From UBA5069 sp964560495 (GTDB taxonomy: Bacteria; Chloroflexota; Anaerolineae; Caldilineales; Caldilineaceae): DNA of 64,000 bases. This document shows positions 1 to 6,568 of the stretch, one piece after another. The position numbers were made by a program, and so were the translations under genes. The stretch's first letter is position 1; the number at the start of each line of letters is the position of its first letter. Under the pieces are notes generated by a model. That model did not search any database. It saw only the letters and a program-made list of their open reading frames with translations, and was not told the DNA's origin. The stretch lies in assembly GCA_964560495.1 (NCBI GenBank), contig CAZLMM010000004.1:81542-145541 (forward strand). The letters are read 5' to 3'.

Positions 1-1
1 C

Positions 2-73
2 TCAGATTTCGCCGTAGCCAAGCTCGTCTACAAAACGATTTCCTATGTGATGCAGAACAGAAGGAAGATGTGA
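2..73 (+). CDS. C-terminal fragment of an upstream gene, possibly agmatinase/ureohydrolase
   Basis: An open frame enters from the window edge and ends at TGA 71-73, giving 23 residues that finish in YVMQNRRKM. The pattern AVAKLVYKTISYVM resembles the last helix of ureohydrolases such as agmatinase, but 23 residues are too few to prove this. The stop overlaps the GTG start of the next gene (GTGA), which suggests translational coupling. An agmatinase beside a deoxyhypusine-synthase-like gene would make sense for polyamine synthesis. That pairing is an inference. Confidence 0.5.
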   Translation, partial: SDFAVAKLVYKTISYVMQNRRKM

Positions 74-1065
74 AAGAAATCTCTATGGACCATGCAAACA
101 GCGTCAAAGCCTTCATCAGGCATCACTATCGCCATTTCAACGCAGCCGCGTTGGTGGACGCCGCCGAGGGATACTGCACCTTTCTCGCCGGCGGCGGCAA
201 GATGTTTCTGGCCATGGCCGGCGCCATGAGCAGTGCAGAGCTGGGGTTGTCGCTGGCCGAGATGATTCGCGCCGGGAAGATCCACGCGATCAGCTGCACG
301 GGCGCCAATCTGGAAGAGGATATCTACAACCTGGTGGCCCACGATCACTACGTGCGCATCCCCAATTGGCGCGATCTGACGCCAGAGGATGAGCACGAGC
401 TGCTCTCGCGCCATCTGAATCGGGTGACGGACACGTGCATCCCCGAAGAGGAAGCCATCCGCCGCATCGAAGACGCCATCCTGGAAGAGTGGATGGCTGC
501 GGATGAGGCCGGCGAACGTTATTTCCCCTATGAGTTTCTCTATCGCATTTTGCGCAGCGGCAAGCTGGAAAAGTATTACCAGATTGACCCACAGGATTCG
601 TGGATGATGGCCGCGTGCGAGATGAACCTGCCAATCTTCACGCCAGGGTGGGAAGATTCCACTACGGGGAATATCTACGCTTCCCATTGCATCCGCGGCC
701 ATATCAAGAATGTTCATACGGTGCGCAGCGGCATCGAGACCATGATGGTCCTGGCCGACTGGTACCGGGCCGAGACAAGTCAGCAACCGGTCGGCTTCTT
801 CCAGATCGGCGGCGGCATCGCCGGCGATTTCCCCATCTGCGTCGTGCCCATGCTGCGTCAGGATATGGAGCTGGAGGAGACGCCCCTGTGGAGCTACTTC
901 TGCCAGATCAGCGACTCAACCACCAGCTACGGCTCCTATTCGGGCGCAGTGCCCAATGAGAAGATCACCTGGGAGAAGCTGGACATCAGCACTCCCAAAT
1001 TCATGATCGAGTCAGACGCCACCATCGTCGCCCCGCTCATCTTTGCCTACGTTCTGGCGGACTGA
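70..1065 (+). CDS. Deoxyhypusine synthase-like protein (probable polyamine enzyme)
   Basis: This 331-residue protein has the length and motifs of the deoxyhypusine synthase family. The ITWEKLD segment places Lys303 where the catalytic lysine sits in eukaryotic enzymes (there SWGKI). SCTGANLEED near residues 75-85 matches the NAD-binding stretch. Bacteria lack eIF5A, and bacterial homologues are generally thought to move the aminobutyl group onto a small amine such as putrescine, giving homospermidine. That role here is an inference. The GTG start at 70 overlaps the preceding stop; ATG 85 is the alternative. A purine-rich AAGGAAG lies just upstream. A long hairpin follows the gene. Confidence 0.85.
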   Translation: MKEISMDHANSVKAFIRHHYRHFNAAALVDAAEGYCTFLAGGGKMFLAMAGAMSSAELGLSLAEMIRAGKIHAISCTGANLEEDIYNLVAHDHYVRIPNWRDLTPEDEHELLSRHLNRVTDTCIPEEEAIRRIEDAILEEWMAADEAGERYFPYEFLYRILRSGKLEKYYQIDPQDSWMMAACEMNLPIFTPGWEDSTTGNIYASHCIRGHIKNVHTVRSGIETMMVLADWYRAETSQQPVGFFQIGGGIAGDFPICVVPMLRQDMELEETPLWSYFCQISDSTTSYGSYSGAVPNEKITWEKLDISTPKFMIESDATIVAPLIFAYVLAD

Positions 1066-1090
1066 ATCACCCTCTGTCCTTCCCCATATC

Positions 1091-1127
1091 GTGACAGATG
1101 TCCCGGACTTTTCGGGACGCCTGTCAC
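1091..1127. terminator. Large hairpin after the deoxyhypusine synthase-like gene
   Basis: GTGACAG (1091-1097) pairs with CTGTCAC (1121-1127), and GTCCCG (1100-1105) pairs with CGGGAC (1113-1118). The two stems are separated by a 2x2 internal loop, and the terminal loop is 7 bases. No U-run follows, so it may be a weak terminator, an RNA-stabilising hairpin or a protein-binding palindrome ahead of the regulator gene. Confidence 0.5.
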
Positions 1128-1161
1128 GTGCATCGGCGTCCCAATCGGCGTATGCTCATGT

Positions 1162-1206
1162 TGCATCAAATGCACACAATGCACTGAATGCAACCGGATG
1201 CACAAA
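1162..1206 (+). repeat. Short 9-bp-spaced TGCA repeat array across a regulator start
   Basis: TGCA occurs at 1162, 1171, 1180, 1189 and 1199, giving a 9, 9, 9, 10 base period. The first three units fit TGCAnnnAA. The array covers the start codon region of the PocR-type regulator. It could be an autoregulatory binding array, and it would also encode or overlap the first codons. Confidence 0.5.
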
Positions 1207-1964
1207 TGGACGCCAATTTCTACACTGCACGAGAACTTCAGTCCCTCCTCCAGGTTGACCGCACCACCATCTACCGCATGGCCGACAACGGCAAAGTGCC
1301 GGCCGTCAAGGTAGGCAATCAATGGCGCTTTCCCCGCCGCCAGGTGCAACAGTGGCTGGCAAAAGAAAACGCGCCGGTCGAGCTCCACAAATCCGTCGCT
1401 GCCGCGACGCCGCATCTGACGCGCCTGTTGCCCCTTGATTGCGTGCAGTTGCTCCAGGACACCTTCGCCGACGCCCTCGGTGTGATGATCATCATCACTG
1501 ACCTGAACGGGCTGCCGGTGACGCGACCCAGCAACCCTTGTGGCTTGTTCTCTGCCATGGAAGCAGAACCACACGCTCAGAAGCGCTGTCTGCAATGGTG
1601 GGCGGAGCTGGCGCGACGGCCGGGATTACAGCCCGCCTTTCTACCCAGCCACCTGGGACTGCTCTGTGCGCGCGGCTTTATCCGCACAGGCGCTGAACTA
1701 AGCGGCATGGTCATCGTCGGCGGCATTGCGCCGAAGGTGTGGCCTCCGTCACCTGAGCAACTGGAGAGGATCGCCGCCTATCTTGACGTGACGCCCGGTC
1801 TGGTGCAGGCGCACTTGCACGAAGTGTACACGCTCGACTTGACTCAACAGCAGCAGTTGCTCCCTCTGGTGCAACGCATCGCCGACATTGTGACCCACAT
1901 CGCCGGTGAGCGCCAACAGATCTGCGCCAGATTGGAGAATATCGCTGCATTGACCCAGTTGTGA
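1188..1964 (+). CDS. Regulator with excisionase-type HTH and PocR sensory domain
   Basis: The 258-residue protein starts with a helix-turn-helix of the excisionase/MerR-like type (about residues 8-58: YTARELQSLL, TTIYRMADNGKVPAVKVG, WRFPRRQVQQWL). A PocR-type ligand-sensing domain follows (about 75-190), with three conserved cysteines in contexts such as NPCGLF, KRCLQWW and LLCARG. PocR domains bind small molecules or metal clusters through such residues in related regulators. It precedes the sulfur-trafficking genes and probably controls them. The start may be ATG 1188 or ATG 1203; neither has a strong ribosome site. Confidence 0.75.
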   Translation: MQPDAQMDANFYTARELQSLLQVDRTTIYRMADNGKVPAVKVGNQWRFPRRQVQQWLAKENAPVELHKSVAAATPHLTRLLPLDCVQLLQDTFADALGVMIIITDLNGLPVTRPSNPCGLFSAMEAEPHAQKRCLQWWAELARRPGLQPAFLPSHLGLLCARGFIRTGAELSGMVIVGGIAPKVWPPSPEQLERIAAYLDVTPGLVQAHLHEVYTLDLTQQQQLLPLVQRIADIVTHIAGERQQICARLENIAALTQL

Positions 1965-1988
1965 ACGATGGGAAAGGATTGTTCAACG

Positions 1989-3221
1989 ATGAAACGTCTT
2001 CTGATATTGGGCGCCGGCACGGCCGGCACCATGGCAGCCAACCGATTGGCGCGTGTTCTCGACCAGGACGAATGGAAGATCACCTTGGTGGATGCTGACG
2101 AGGCTCACTACTACCAGCCGGGCTTTCTCTTCATTCCCTTTGGCGTCTACAGCAAAGCTGACGTAGTGCGCCTCAAGCGCGACTACCTGCCGCCGGGCGT
2201 CGAAATCATCTTCTCTCCTATCGAGGTCATCGAACCGGAGCATAATCGGGTGCGCATCGCCAAAGACAGCCGCTATCTCACCTATGACTACTTGATCATC
2301 GCCACCGGCTCCAAGATTGTGCCGCAGGAAACCGCCGGGCTGATGGAACACGAGTGGCGCAAGAGCATCTTCGATTTCTACACTGTGGATGGCGCCGTCG
2401 CGCTGGCGAAATTCCTGCGCACATGGCAGGGTGGACGACTGGTGCTGAACATCGCCGAGATGCCTATCAAGTGTCCGGTGGCGCCGTTGGAATTCCTCTT
2501 CCTGGCCGATTGGTACTTTCATGAGCAGGGGTTGCGCAAGCGGGTGGAGTTGACCCTGGCGACGCCCCTCACCGGCGCGTTCACCAAGCCCATCGCCAGC
2601 CAGTTGTTGGGCGGCCTGTTAGAGGAAAAGAATATCAACATCGTCCCCGAATTCAACATCGCTCGGGTCGAGCCGGATGAAAAGGCGATCTACTCGTGGG
2701 ATGACACGAAGATCGAATATGACCTGCTGGTGAGCATTCCAGTCAACATGGGCGATGCGCTCATCGAACGATCAGGCATAGGCGATGACCTGAATTTCGT
2801 GCCAACGGAGAAGCACACACTCAAGGCGAAAGAATTCGACAACATCTTCGTGTTGGGCGACGCAACCGATCTGCCCTCATCCAAAGCTGGTTCGGTCGCC
2901 CACTTCCAGGTGGATGTCTTTATCGAGAACTTCTTGCGCTATATTGATGGGCTGGAATTGCTGCCCAGCTTTGATGGGCACGCCAACTGCTATATCGAGT
3001 CGGGTTTTGGCAAGGGCTTCCTCATCGACTTCAACTACGACACGCAACCCTTGCCGGGGAAATTTCCCCTGCCTGGTTTGGGCCCATTCTCGCTGCTGCA
3101 AGAATCGCGCTCCAACCACTGGGGCAAGATGATGTTCCGCTGGATGTACTGGAACATCCTGCTCAAAGGGCGTGAGCTGCCCATTCCGGCGCAGATGAGC
3201 ATGGCCGGCAAGTGGTCTTGA
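1989..3221 (+). CDS. Sulfide:quinone oxidoreductase-like FAD/NAD(P) flavoprotein
   Basis: The 410-residue protein opens with a dinucleotide-binding motif (GAGTAGTMAA, residues 8-17) and has an ATG motif (IIATGS, about 103-108) and a C-terminal FAD motif (FVLGDATDLP, about 287-296). Cys162 (KCPVAP) and Cys334 (NCYIE) sit where sulfide:quinone oxidoreductases carry their two redox cysteines; the third cysteine of classical SQR is absent. It probably acts at the inner membrane face, oxidising sulfide or a persulfide. ATG 1989 is chosen because AAGGA lies 10 bases upstream; an in-frame ATG at 1968 lacks a site. The next gene follows after 11 bases. Confidence 0.8.
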   Translation: MKRLLILGAGTAGTMAANRLARVLDQDEWKITLVDADEAHYYQPGFLFIPFGVYSKADVVRLKRDYLPPGVEIIFSPIEVIEPEHNRVRIAKDSRYLTYDYLIIATGSKIVPQETAGLMEHEWRKSIFDFYTVDGAVALAKFLRTWQGGRLVLNIAEMPIKCPVAPLEFLFLADWYFHEQGLRKRVELTLATPLTGAFTKPIASQLLGGLLEEKNINIVPEFNIARVEPDEKAIYSWDDTKIEYDLLVSIPVNMGDALIERSGIGDDLNFVPTEKHTLKAKEFDNIFVLGDATDLPSSKAGSVAHFQVDVFIENFLRYIDGLELLPSFDGHANCYIESGFGKGFLIDFNYDTQPLPGKFPLPGLGPFSLLQESRSNHWGKMMFRWMYWNILLKGRELPIPAQMSMAGKWS

Positions 3222-3232
3222 AGGAGGCGACG

Positions 3233-4030
3233 ATGAGTGCTGCACTGATGGATGTCACCTTGCAAGAGGCGCCGAAAGTCACCAGCGTCGGCAGCAACGG
3301 CGCAGGCGATCCCTTGGCGGAGATTGGGCGCAAACTCGACCTGCTCACCCGTAGCATGGTCGCGCTGAACGAACGCATGGATTGGCTGGCGGAGCAGGCC
3401 GACGCACAGCGCCGCCGCCAACAGGAGTGGGACGAGCTGTGGGCCGATCTCTCTCCCATCCTGCGTGAGGCCTATGGAGCGACAGTGGAGCAGATGTCTG
3501 GCCTGGAGCACTATGTTCAGCTTGAGGATCTGCAGATGTTGGCCCGGCGGCTGGCGCGCAACACTCGCAACATCAACGAACTCCTGGAGCTGATGGAGAG
3601 CGGTTTCGAGCTATATCGGGACATGTCCCCTTTGGTCAAGGAGGTGGTGGGCGAGGCGGTGACTGCGTTGGACGGCCTGGAGCGCCGCGGCTACTTTGGC
3701 TTCGTGCGCCAGGGGCAGTATGTCCTCGACCAGGTCGTCACCTCTTTCAGCGAGGAAGATGTGCGCCAGTTAGGCGACAATGTGGTGCTGATCCTGAACA
3801 CTGTCAAGGCGCTGACCCAGCCCGAAATGATGAACCTGATCAACAACCTGACCCAGGGCTTCCATGAGGCTGAGAAACAGGTGACGGAGCAGTCGACGTC
3901 GCTCCTCAGCCTGCTGCGGGAGATGCGCGACCCGGATGTTCGCCGCGGCCTGGCCATCACATTGCGCACGCTCAAGCTGGTGTCGCACCAGGCGCCGCAG
4001 AAGCCGCAAACAATGGTAAATGGCAAATGA
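3233..4030 (+). CDS. DUF1641 family protein
   Basis: The 265-residue protein is helical, without signal peptide or membrane segment. Residues about 100-240 match DUF1641 style (VQLEDLQMLARRLARNTRNINELLELMESG; FVRQGQYVLDQVV; LGDNVVLILNTVKALTQPEMM). This family commonly travels with SQR-like flavoproteins and formate-dehydrogenase accessory genes, and its biochemical role is unsettled. A strong ribosome site (GGAGG, 3223-3227) begins 10 bases before ATG 3233, just after the flavoprotein stop. It is almost surely co-transcribed with that gene and may be its partner subunit. Confidence 0.75.
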   Translation: MSAALMDVTLQEAPKVTSVGSNGAGDPLAEIGRKLDLLTRSMVALNERMDWLAEQADAQRRRQQEWDELWADLSPILREAYGATVEQMSGLEHYVQLEDLQMLARRLARNTRNINELLELMESGFELYRDMSPLVKEVVGEAVTALDGLERRGYFGFVRQGQYVLDQVVTSFSEEDVRQLGDNVVLILNTVKALTQPEMMNLINNLTQGFHEAEKQVTEQSTSLLSLLREMRDPDVRRGLAITLRTLKLVSHQAPQKPQTMVNGK

Positions 4031-4163
4031 TGAACTGTGAATGATTGGCCTGGCGTAGATCACGCTTGCGGAGAATGTTGACCGAGACGCGCAGCTCGTG
4101 ATCGATGACGGGCGCAATAGATACATAAACAACAAAACCACCTCAATAGAAAGGTTGATTCTC

Positions 4164-4469
4164 ATGTTAAAAGAAATGACCGTATCGTTGGACGCCGAAG
4201 GATTCATGACCAATCCCAAAGAGTGGACGCCGGAGATTGCTCAGGTGTTCGCCGAAGAGGAAGGCATCCTCAAGCTGACTGACCGCCACTGGAAGGTGAT
4301 CAACTTCGCCCGCGACAGTTACCTCAAGAACGGCGAATCGCCCACTTTGCGCACCATCACCAAGCAATCCGGCGTGGACACCAAGGAACTCTACGAGCTT
4401 TTCCCCAAAGGGCCAGCCAAGAAGGTGGCGCGCATCTCCGGGTTGAGCAAGCCCAAGGGATGCATCTAG
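4164..4469 (+). CDS. DsrC/TusE-like sulfur carrier with a single C-terminal cysteine
   Basis: The 101-residue protein has the DsrC/TusE fold signature: LDAEGFMTNPKEWTPEIAQ near the start, then LTDRHWKVINFARD and a C-terminal arm ending KPKGCI. Cys100 is the penultimate residue, matching the conserved CysA that carries persulfide sulfur. The second cysteine of true DsrC, about ten residues earlier, is absent, so it cannot form the intramolecular trisulfide of dissimilatory DsrC. It is more likely a sulfur-relay protein like TusE. The start at 4164 has AGAAAGG 10 bases upstream. The neighbours support a cytoplasmic sulfur-trafficking role. Confidence 0.85.
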   Translation: MLKEMTVSLDAEGFMTNPKEWTPEIAQVFAEEEGILKLTDRHWKVINFARDSYLKNGESPTLRTITKQSGVDTKELYELFPKGPAKKVARISGLSKPKGCI

Positions 4470-4507
4470 GGGATGGCGGATAGGGTCTTGAGGGAATGAG
4501 GTTTGGG

Positions 4508-4533
4508 GGGAGGTAGGGTCTTGGGGAGACGGG
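4508..4533 (+). other. Predicted G-quadruplex motif in the dsrC-dsrE spacer
   Basis: Four G runs (4508-4510, 4516-4518, 4523-4526, 4531-4533) are separated by loops of 5, 4 and 4 bases, which fits the usual G3+N1-7 rule on the coding strand. The spacer (4470-4622) is G-rich overall and repeats TAGGGTCTTG at 4481 and 4514. It may fold in the mRNA leader of the DsrE-like gene. Confidence 0.45.
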
Positions 4534-4622
4534 ACTCACCCTACAACCTCAACGCCCACACCCTCACAAGATCATCTCTGCACCAACACAAACCGGAACA
4601 ATCATCTCAAGGGAGATCAACA

Positions 4623-5093
4623 ATGAACGAGGAAAAGAACCGCAAATTGGCAATTATCTGCTCGAAGGGCAGTCTGGATATGGCTTACCCTGGCCTGGTG
4701 TTGGCCAACGCTGCGCGCATGATGGGCATCGACGCCGACCTCTTCTTCACCTTCTGGGGGATGGACATTATCACCAAGAAGAATGTGGATTACCTCAAGG
4801 TGGCGCCGGTGGGCAACCCGGCCATGCACATGCCCAGCATCGTCGGCATGTTGCCGGGGATGGCAAGCCTGGCGACGACCATGATGAGCAGGGAGATCGA
4901 GAAGCTGGACATGCCGCCCGTCCATGAATTCCTGACCATGGTGCACGACGCTGGCTGCGGCGTCTACGCCTGTCGTATGGCCTCGGATATGATGCACCTG
5001 ACCAGGGATGACCTGGTGGAGGAAGTAGACGACATCATCGGCGCAATGGAATTCCTGGAAAAAGCCGAGGGGGCGCAACTCCTCTTCATCTGA
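4623..5093 (+). CDS. DsrE/DsrF/DrsH-like protein (DsrE2 type)
   Basis: The 156-residue protein begins KLAIICSKGSLDMAYPGLVLANAARMMG and continues DADLFFTFWGMDI, the pattern of DsrE2-like proteins. Cysteines in IICSKG, AGCGVYACRM are candidate sulfur carriers; the GCGVYAC segment (about residues 111-117) corresponds to the active cysteine region. Members pass persulfide sulfur to TusA or DsrC/TusE-type acceptors. It is the last gene of the sulfur set, with a ribosome site (GGGAG) before ATG 4623. The G-rich 153-base spacer before it may modulate its expression. Confidence 0.85.
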   Translation: MNEEKNRKLAIICSKGSLDMAYPGLVLANAARMMGIDADLFFTFWGMDIITKKNVDYLKVAPVGNPAMHMPSIVGMLPGMASLATTMMSREIEKLDMPPVHEFLTMVHDAGCGVYACRMASDMMHLTRDDLVEEVDDIIGAMEFLEKAEGAQLLFI

Positions 5094-5106
5094 GGTGAAT
5101 GCGTGT

Positions 5107-6261
5107 TCATAGGCCGCTGCGCTGATTCGTCAACGCGACGATGATCTTTTGATCGGTGACAGGAAAGGGAAACTTCCCCAGCTGGTCAAAGGATTCCCAG
5201 CGCCAGTCGGCGCAGCCGATGGTTTGCGGAGCGCCGCCCACATGACGGGCGTGGAAGGCATGGAGGGTGATGCGAAAGTGGGTGTAAGCATGGCGCACCG
5301 TTGTGACCTGCTCACCCACGACAATCTCGATGCCCAGCTCCTCCATGATCTCCCGCCGCAGGCAAGCCGCCAGGTCGGCGTCCTCGGGGTCGAGCTTGCC
5401 GCCGGGAAATTCCCACAACCCGCCGAGCAGACCGTCGTGGGGGCGCTGGGCGATAAGCAACCGTGAGTTGAAAAGGGCGCCTTCCCAGATGACGCCGGCG
5501 GCCACATGGAAGTGGGGCGTCTGTTTCGAGGGCAAGCGCCCTGGGCGCAGCGCCTGCGTCCCTGCTGCAACCGCTGCGCAGAGATCGAGCAGCGGACAGG
5601 CGCAACAGGTCGGATTGGTCGGCGTGCAGACGGTTGCGCCCAGCTCCATGAGCGCCTCGTTGAGCGCGCCCGCCTGGCCTGGCGGCGCAGCCTTGACCAG
5701 CGCCCGGGCGACCCCCCAGAAGTGCTTTTCCGTGTCAGGCAATTCGATTGGCTGCGCCCAATCGAATTGGCGGCTGAACACTCGCTTTACATTGCCGTCG
5801 AGCACGGGTTCGGCCTGCCCAAAGGCCAGGCTCAGGATGGCGCCTGCTGTGTAAGGGCCGATCCCCGGCAACTTGAGCAGGAGGTCGCGTTGATCCGGCA
5901 GGCCCCCGCCGCATTCATCGACAACCACGCGCGCCGCCCGATGCAGATTGCGGGCGCGAGCGTAATACCCCAGCCCTTCCCATTGCTTGAGCACTTCTTG
6001 CAAGTCTGCGGCGGCCAACGCCTCGACGGTGGGAAAAGCAACCAGCCAACGCCGGAAATAATCGCTGACGACTTCGGCGCGTGTCTGCTGAAGCATGATT
6101 TCACTGACCCACACCTGATAGGAGTCACGGACGCCGGGCGGCGCCGTGCGCCAGGGCAGATCGCGTCCATGACGCTCTCGCCAGGCGATCAGCCTGTGGA
6201 CGACCTGAGGCAGGTCGAGGTCGGCGGGAGCGGGCAGCGGGAAAGACGATGCGGGCGTCAT
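5107..6261 (-). CDS. mutY: A/G-specific adenine glycosylase
   Basis: The 384-residue enzyme removes adenine mispaired with 8-oxoguanine. SEIMLQQTR holds the catalytic glutamate, LPGIGPYTAGAI is the helix-hairpin-helix, and VLDGNVKRV carries the catalytic aspartate. A 4Fe-4S loop has the expected C-x6-C-x2-C-x5-C spacing (CTPTNPTCCACPLLDLC). The C-terminal domain is Nudix-like (FPGGKLDPED to REIMEELG) and recognises 8-oxoguanine; its Nudix box has about one extra residue compared with the canonical motif. It lies 7 bases downstream of the small zinc-ribbon gene on the same strand and converges with the sulfur genes. Confidence 0.95.
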   Translation of the reverse strand: MTPASSFPLPAPADLDLPQVVHRLIAWRERHGRDLPWRTAPPGVRDSYQVWVSEIMLQQTRAEVVSDYFRRWLVAFPTVEALAAADLQEVLKQWEGLGYYARARNLHRAARVVVDECGGGLPDQRDLLLKLPGIGPYTAGAILSLAFGQAEPVLDGNVKRVFSRQFDWAQPIELPDTEKHFWGVARALVKAAPPGQAGALNEALMELGATVCTPTNPTCCACPLLDLCAAVAAGTQALRPGRLPSKQTPHFHVAAGVIWEGALFNSRLLIAQRPHDGLLGGLWEFPGGKLDPEDADLAACLRREIMEELGIEIVVGEQVTTVRHAYTHFRITLHAFHARHVGGAPQTIGCADWRWESFDQLGKFPFPVTDQKIIVALTNQRSGL

Positions 6262-6268
6262 CGCCGCG

Positions 6269-6475
6269 TCACTGGGCTGGGCCGAGCATCATGCACTGGC
6301 CGAGGAAGAGCGTGGCAATAAAAACGATCATGGCGACCCACATCCACACCGGCAAACCGGCGAAGACCATGGGTTTCTTTTCTTTTTTGGGTTTTGGCTT
6401 GGGCAGGACGGCCTGACAGCGCCAGCAGACTTCCTTATCATCTGGATTCCAGGTATTGCAGTTGGTGCAATTCAT
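6269..6475 (-). CDS. Small zinc-ribbon membrane protein
   Basis: The 68-residue protein has an N-terminal zinc ribbon (CTNC near residue 3 and CWRC near residue 17), a Lys/Pro-rich linker, and one hydrophobic segment (VWMWVAMIVFIATLFLG, about 43-60). This layout places the metal site in the cytoplasm and anchors it in the membrane. No specific function is recognised. It is upstream of mutY and only 7 bases apart, so the two probably form one transcript. Confidence 0.75.
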   Translation of the reverse strand: MNCTNCNTWNPDDKEVCWRCQAVLPKPKPKKEKKPMVFAGLPVWMWVAMIVFIATLFLGQCMMLGPAQ

Positions 6476-6529
6476 CGACTTTCTCCGCGTTCAAATCGCC
6501 CGGCGATTCATTTGGTCAATACCTTTCCA

Positions 6530-6559
6530 TTGTACATCAGATCGGCTGATCTGTGATAC
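6530..6559 (+). promoter_or_regulatory. Promoter with overlapping palindrome upstream of the ABC-F gene
   Basis: TTGTAC (6530-6535) and TGATAC (6554-6559) are 18 bases apart. The spacer contains the inverted repeat CAGATC-GGCT-GATCTG (6538-6553). The -10 box ends 9 bases before ATG 6569, so the transcript may be leaderless. The palindrome could be an operator. Confidence 0.45.
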
Positions 6560-6568
6560 GATTGCCCC

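Noticed and set aside
43..786. Long open frame (247 codons) on the minus strand
   Set aside because: It lies antisense to the DHS-like gene, whose motifs and start are clear, and shows no domain. It is a by-product of GC-rich codon bias.
1162..1206. Possible CRISPR or origin iterons
   Set aside because: Units are only nine bases and overlap a coding start; no replication genes lie nearby.
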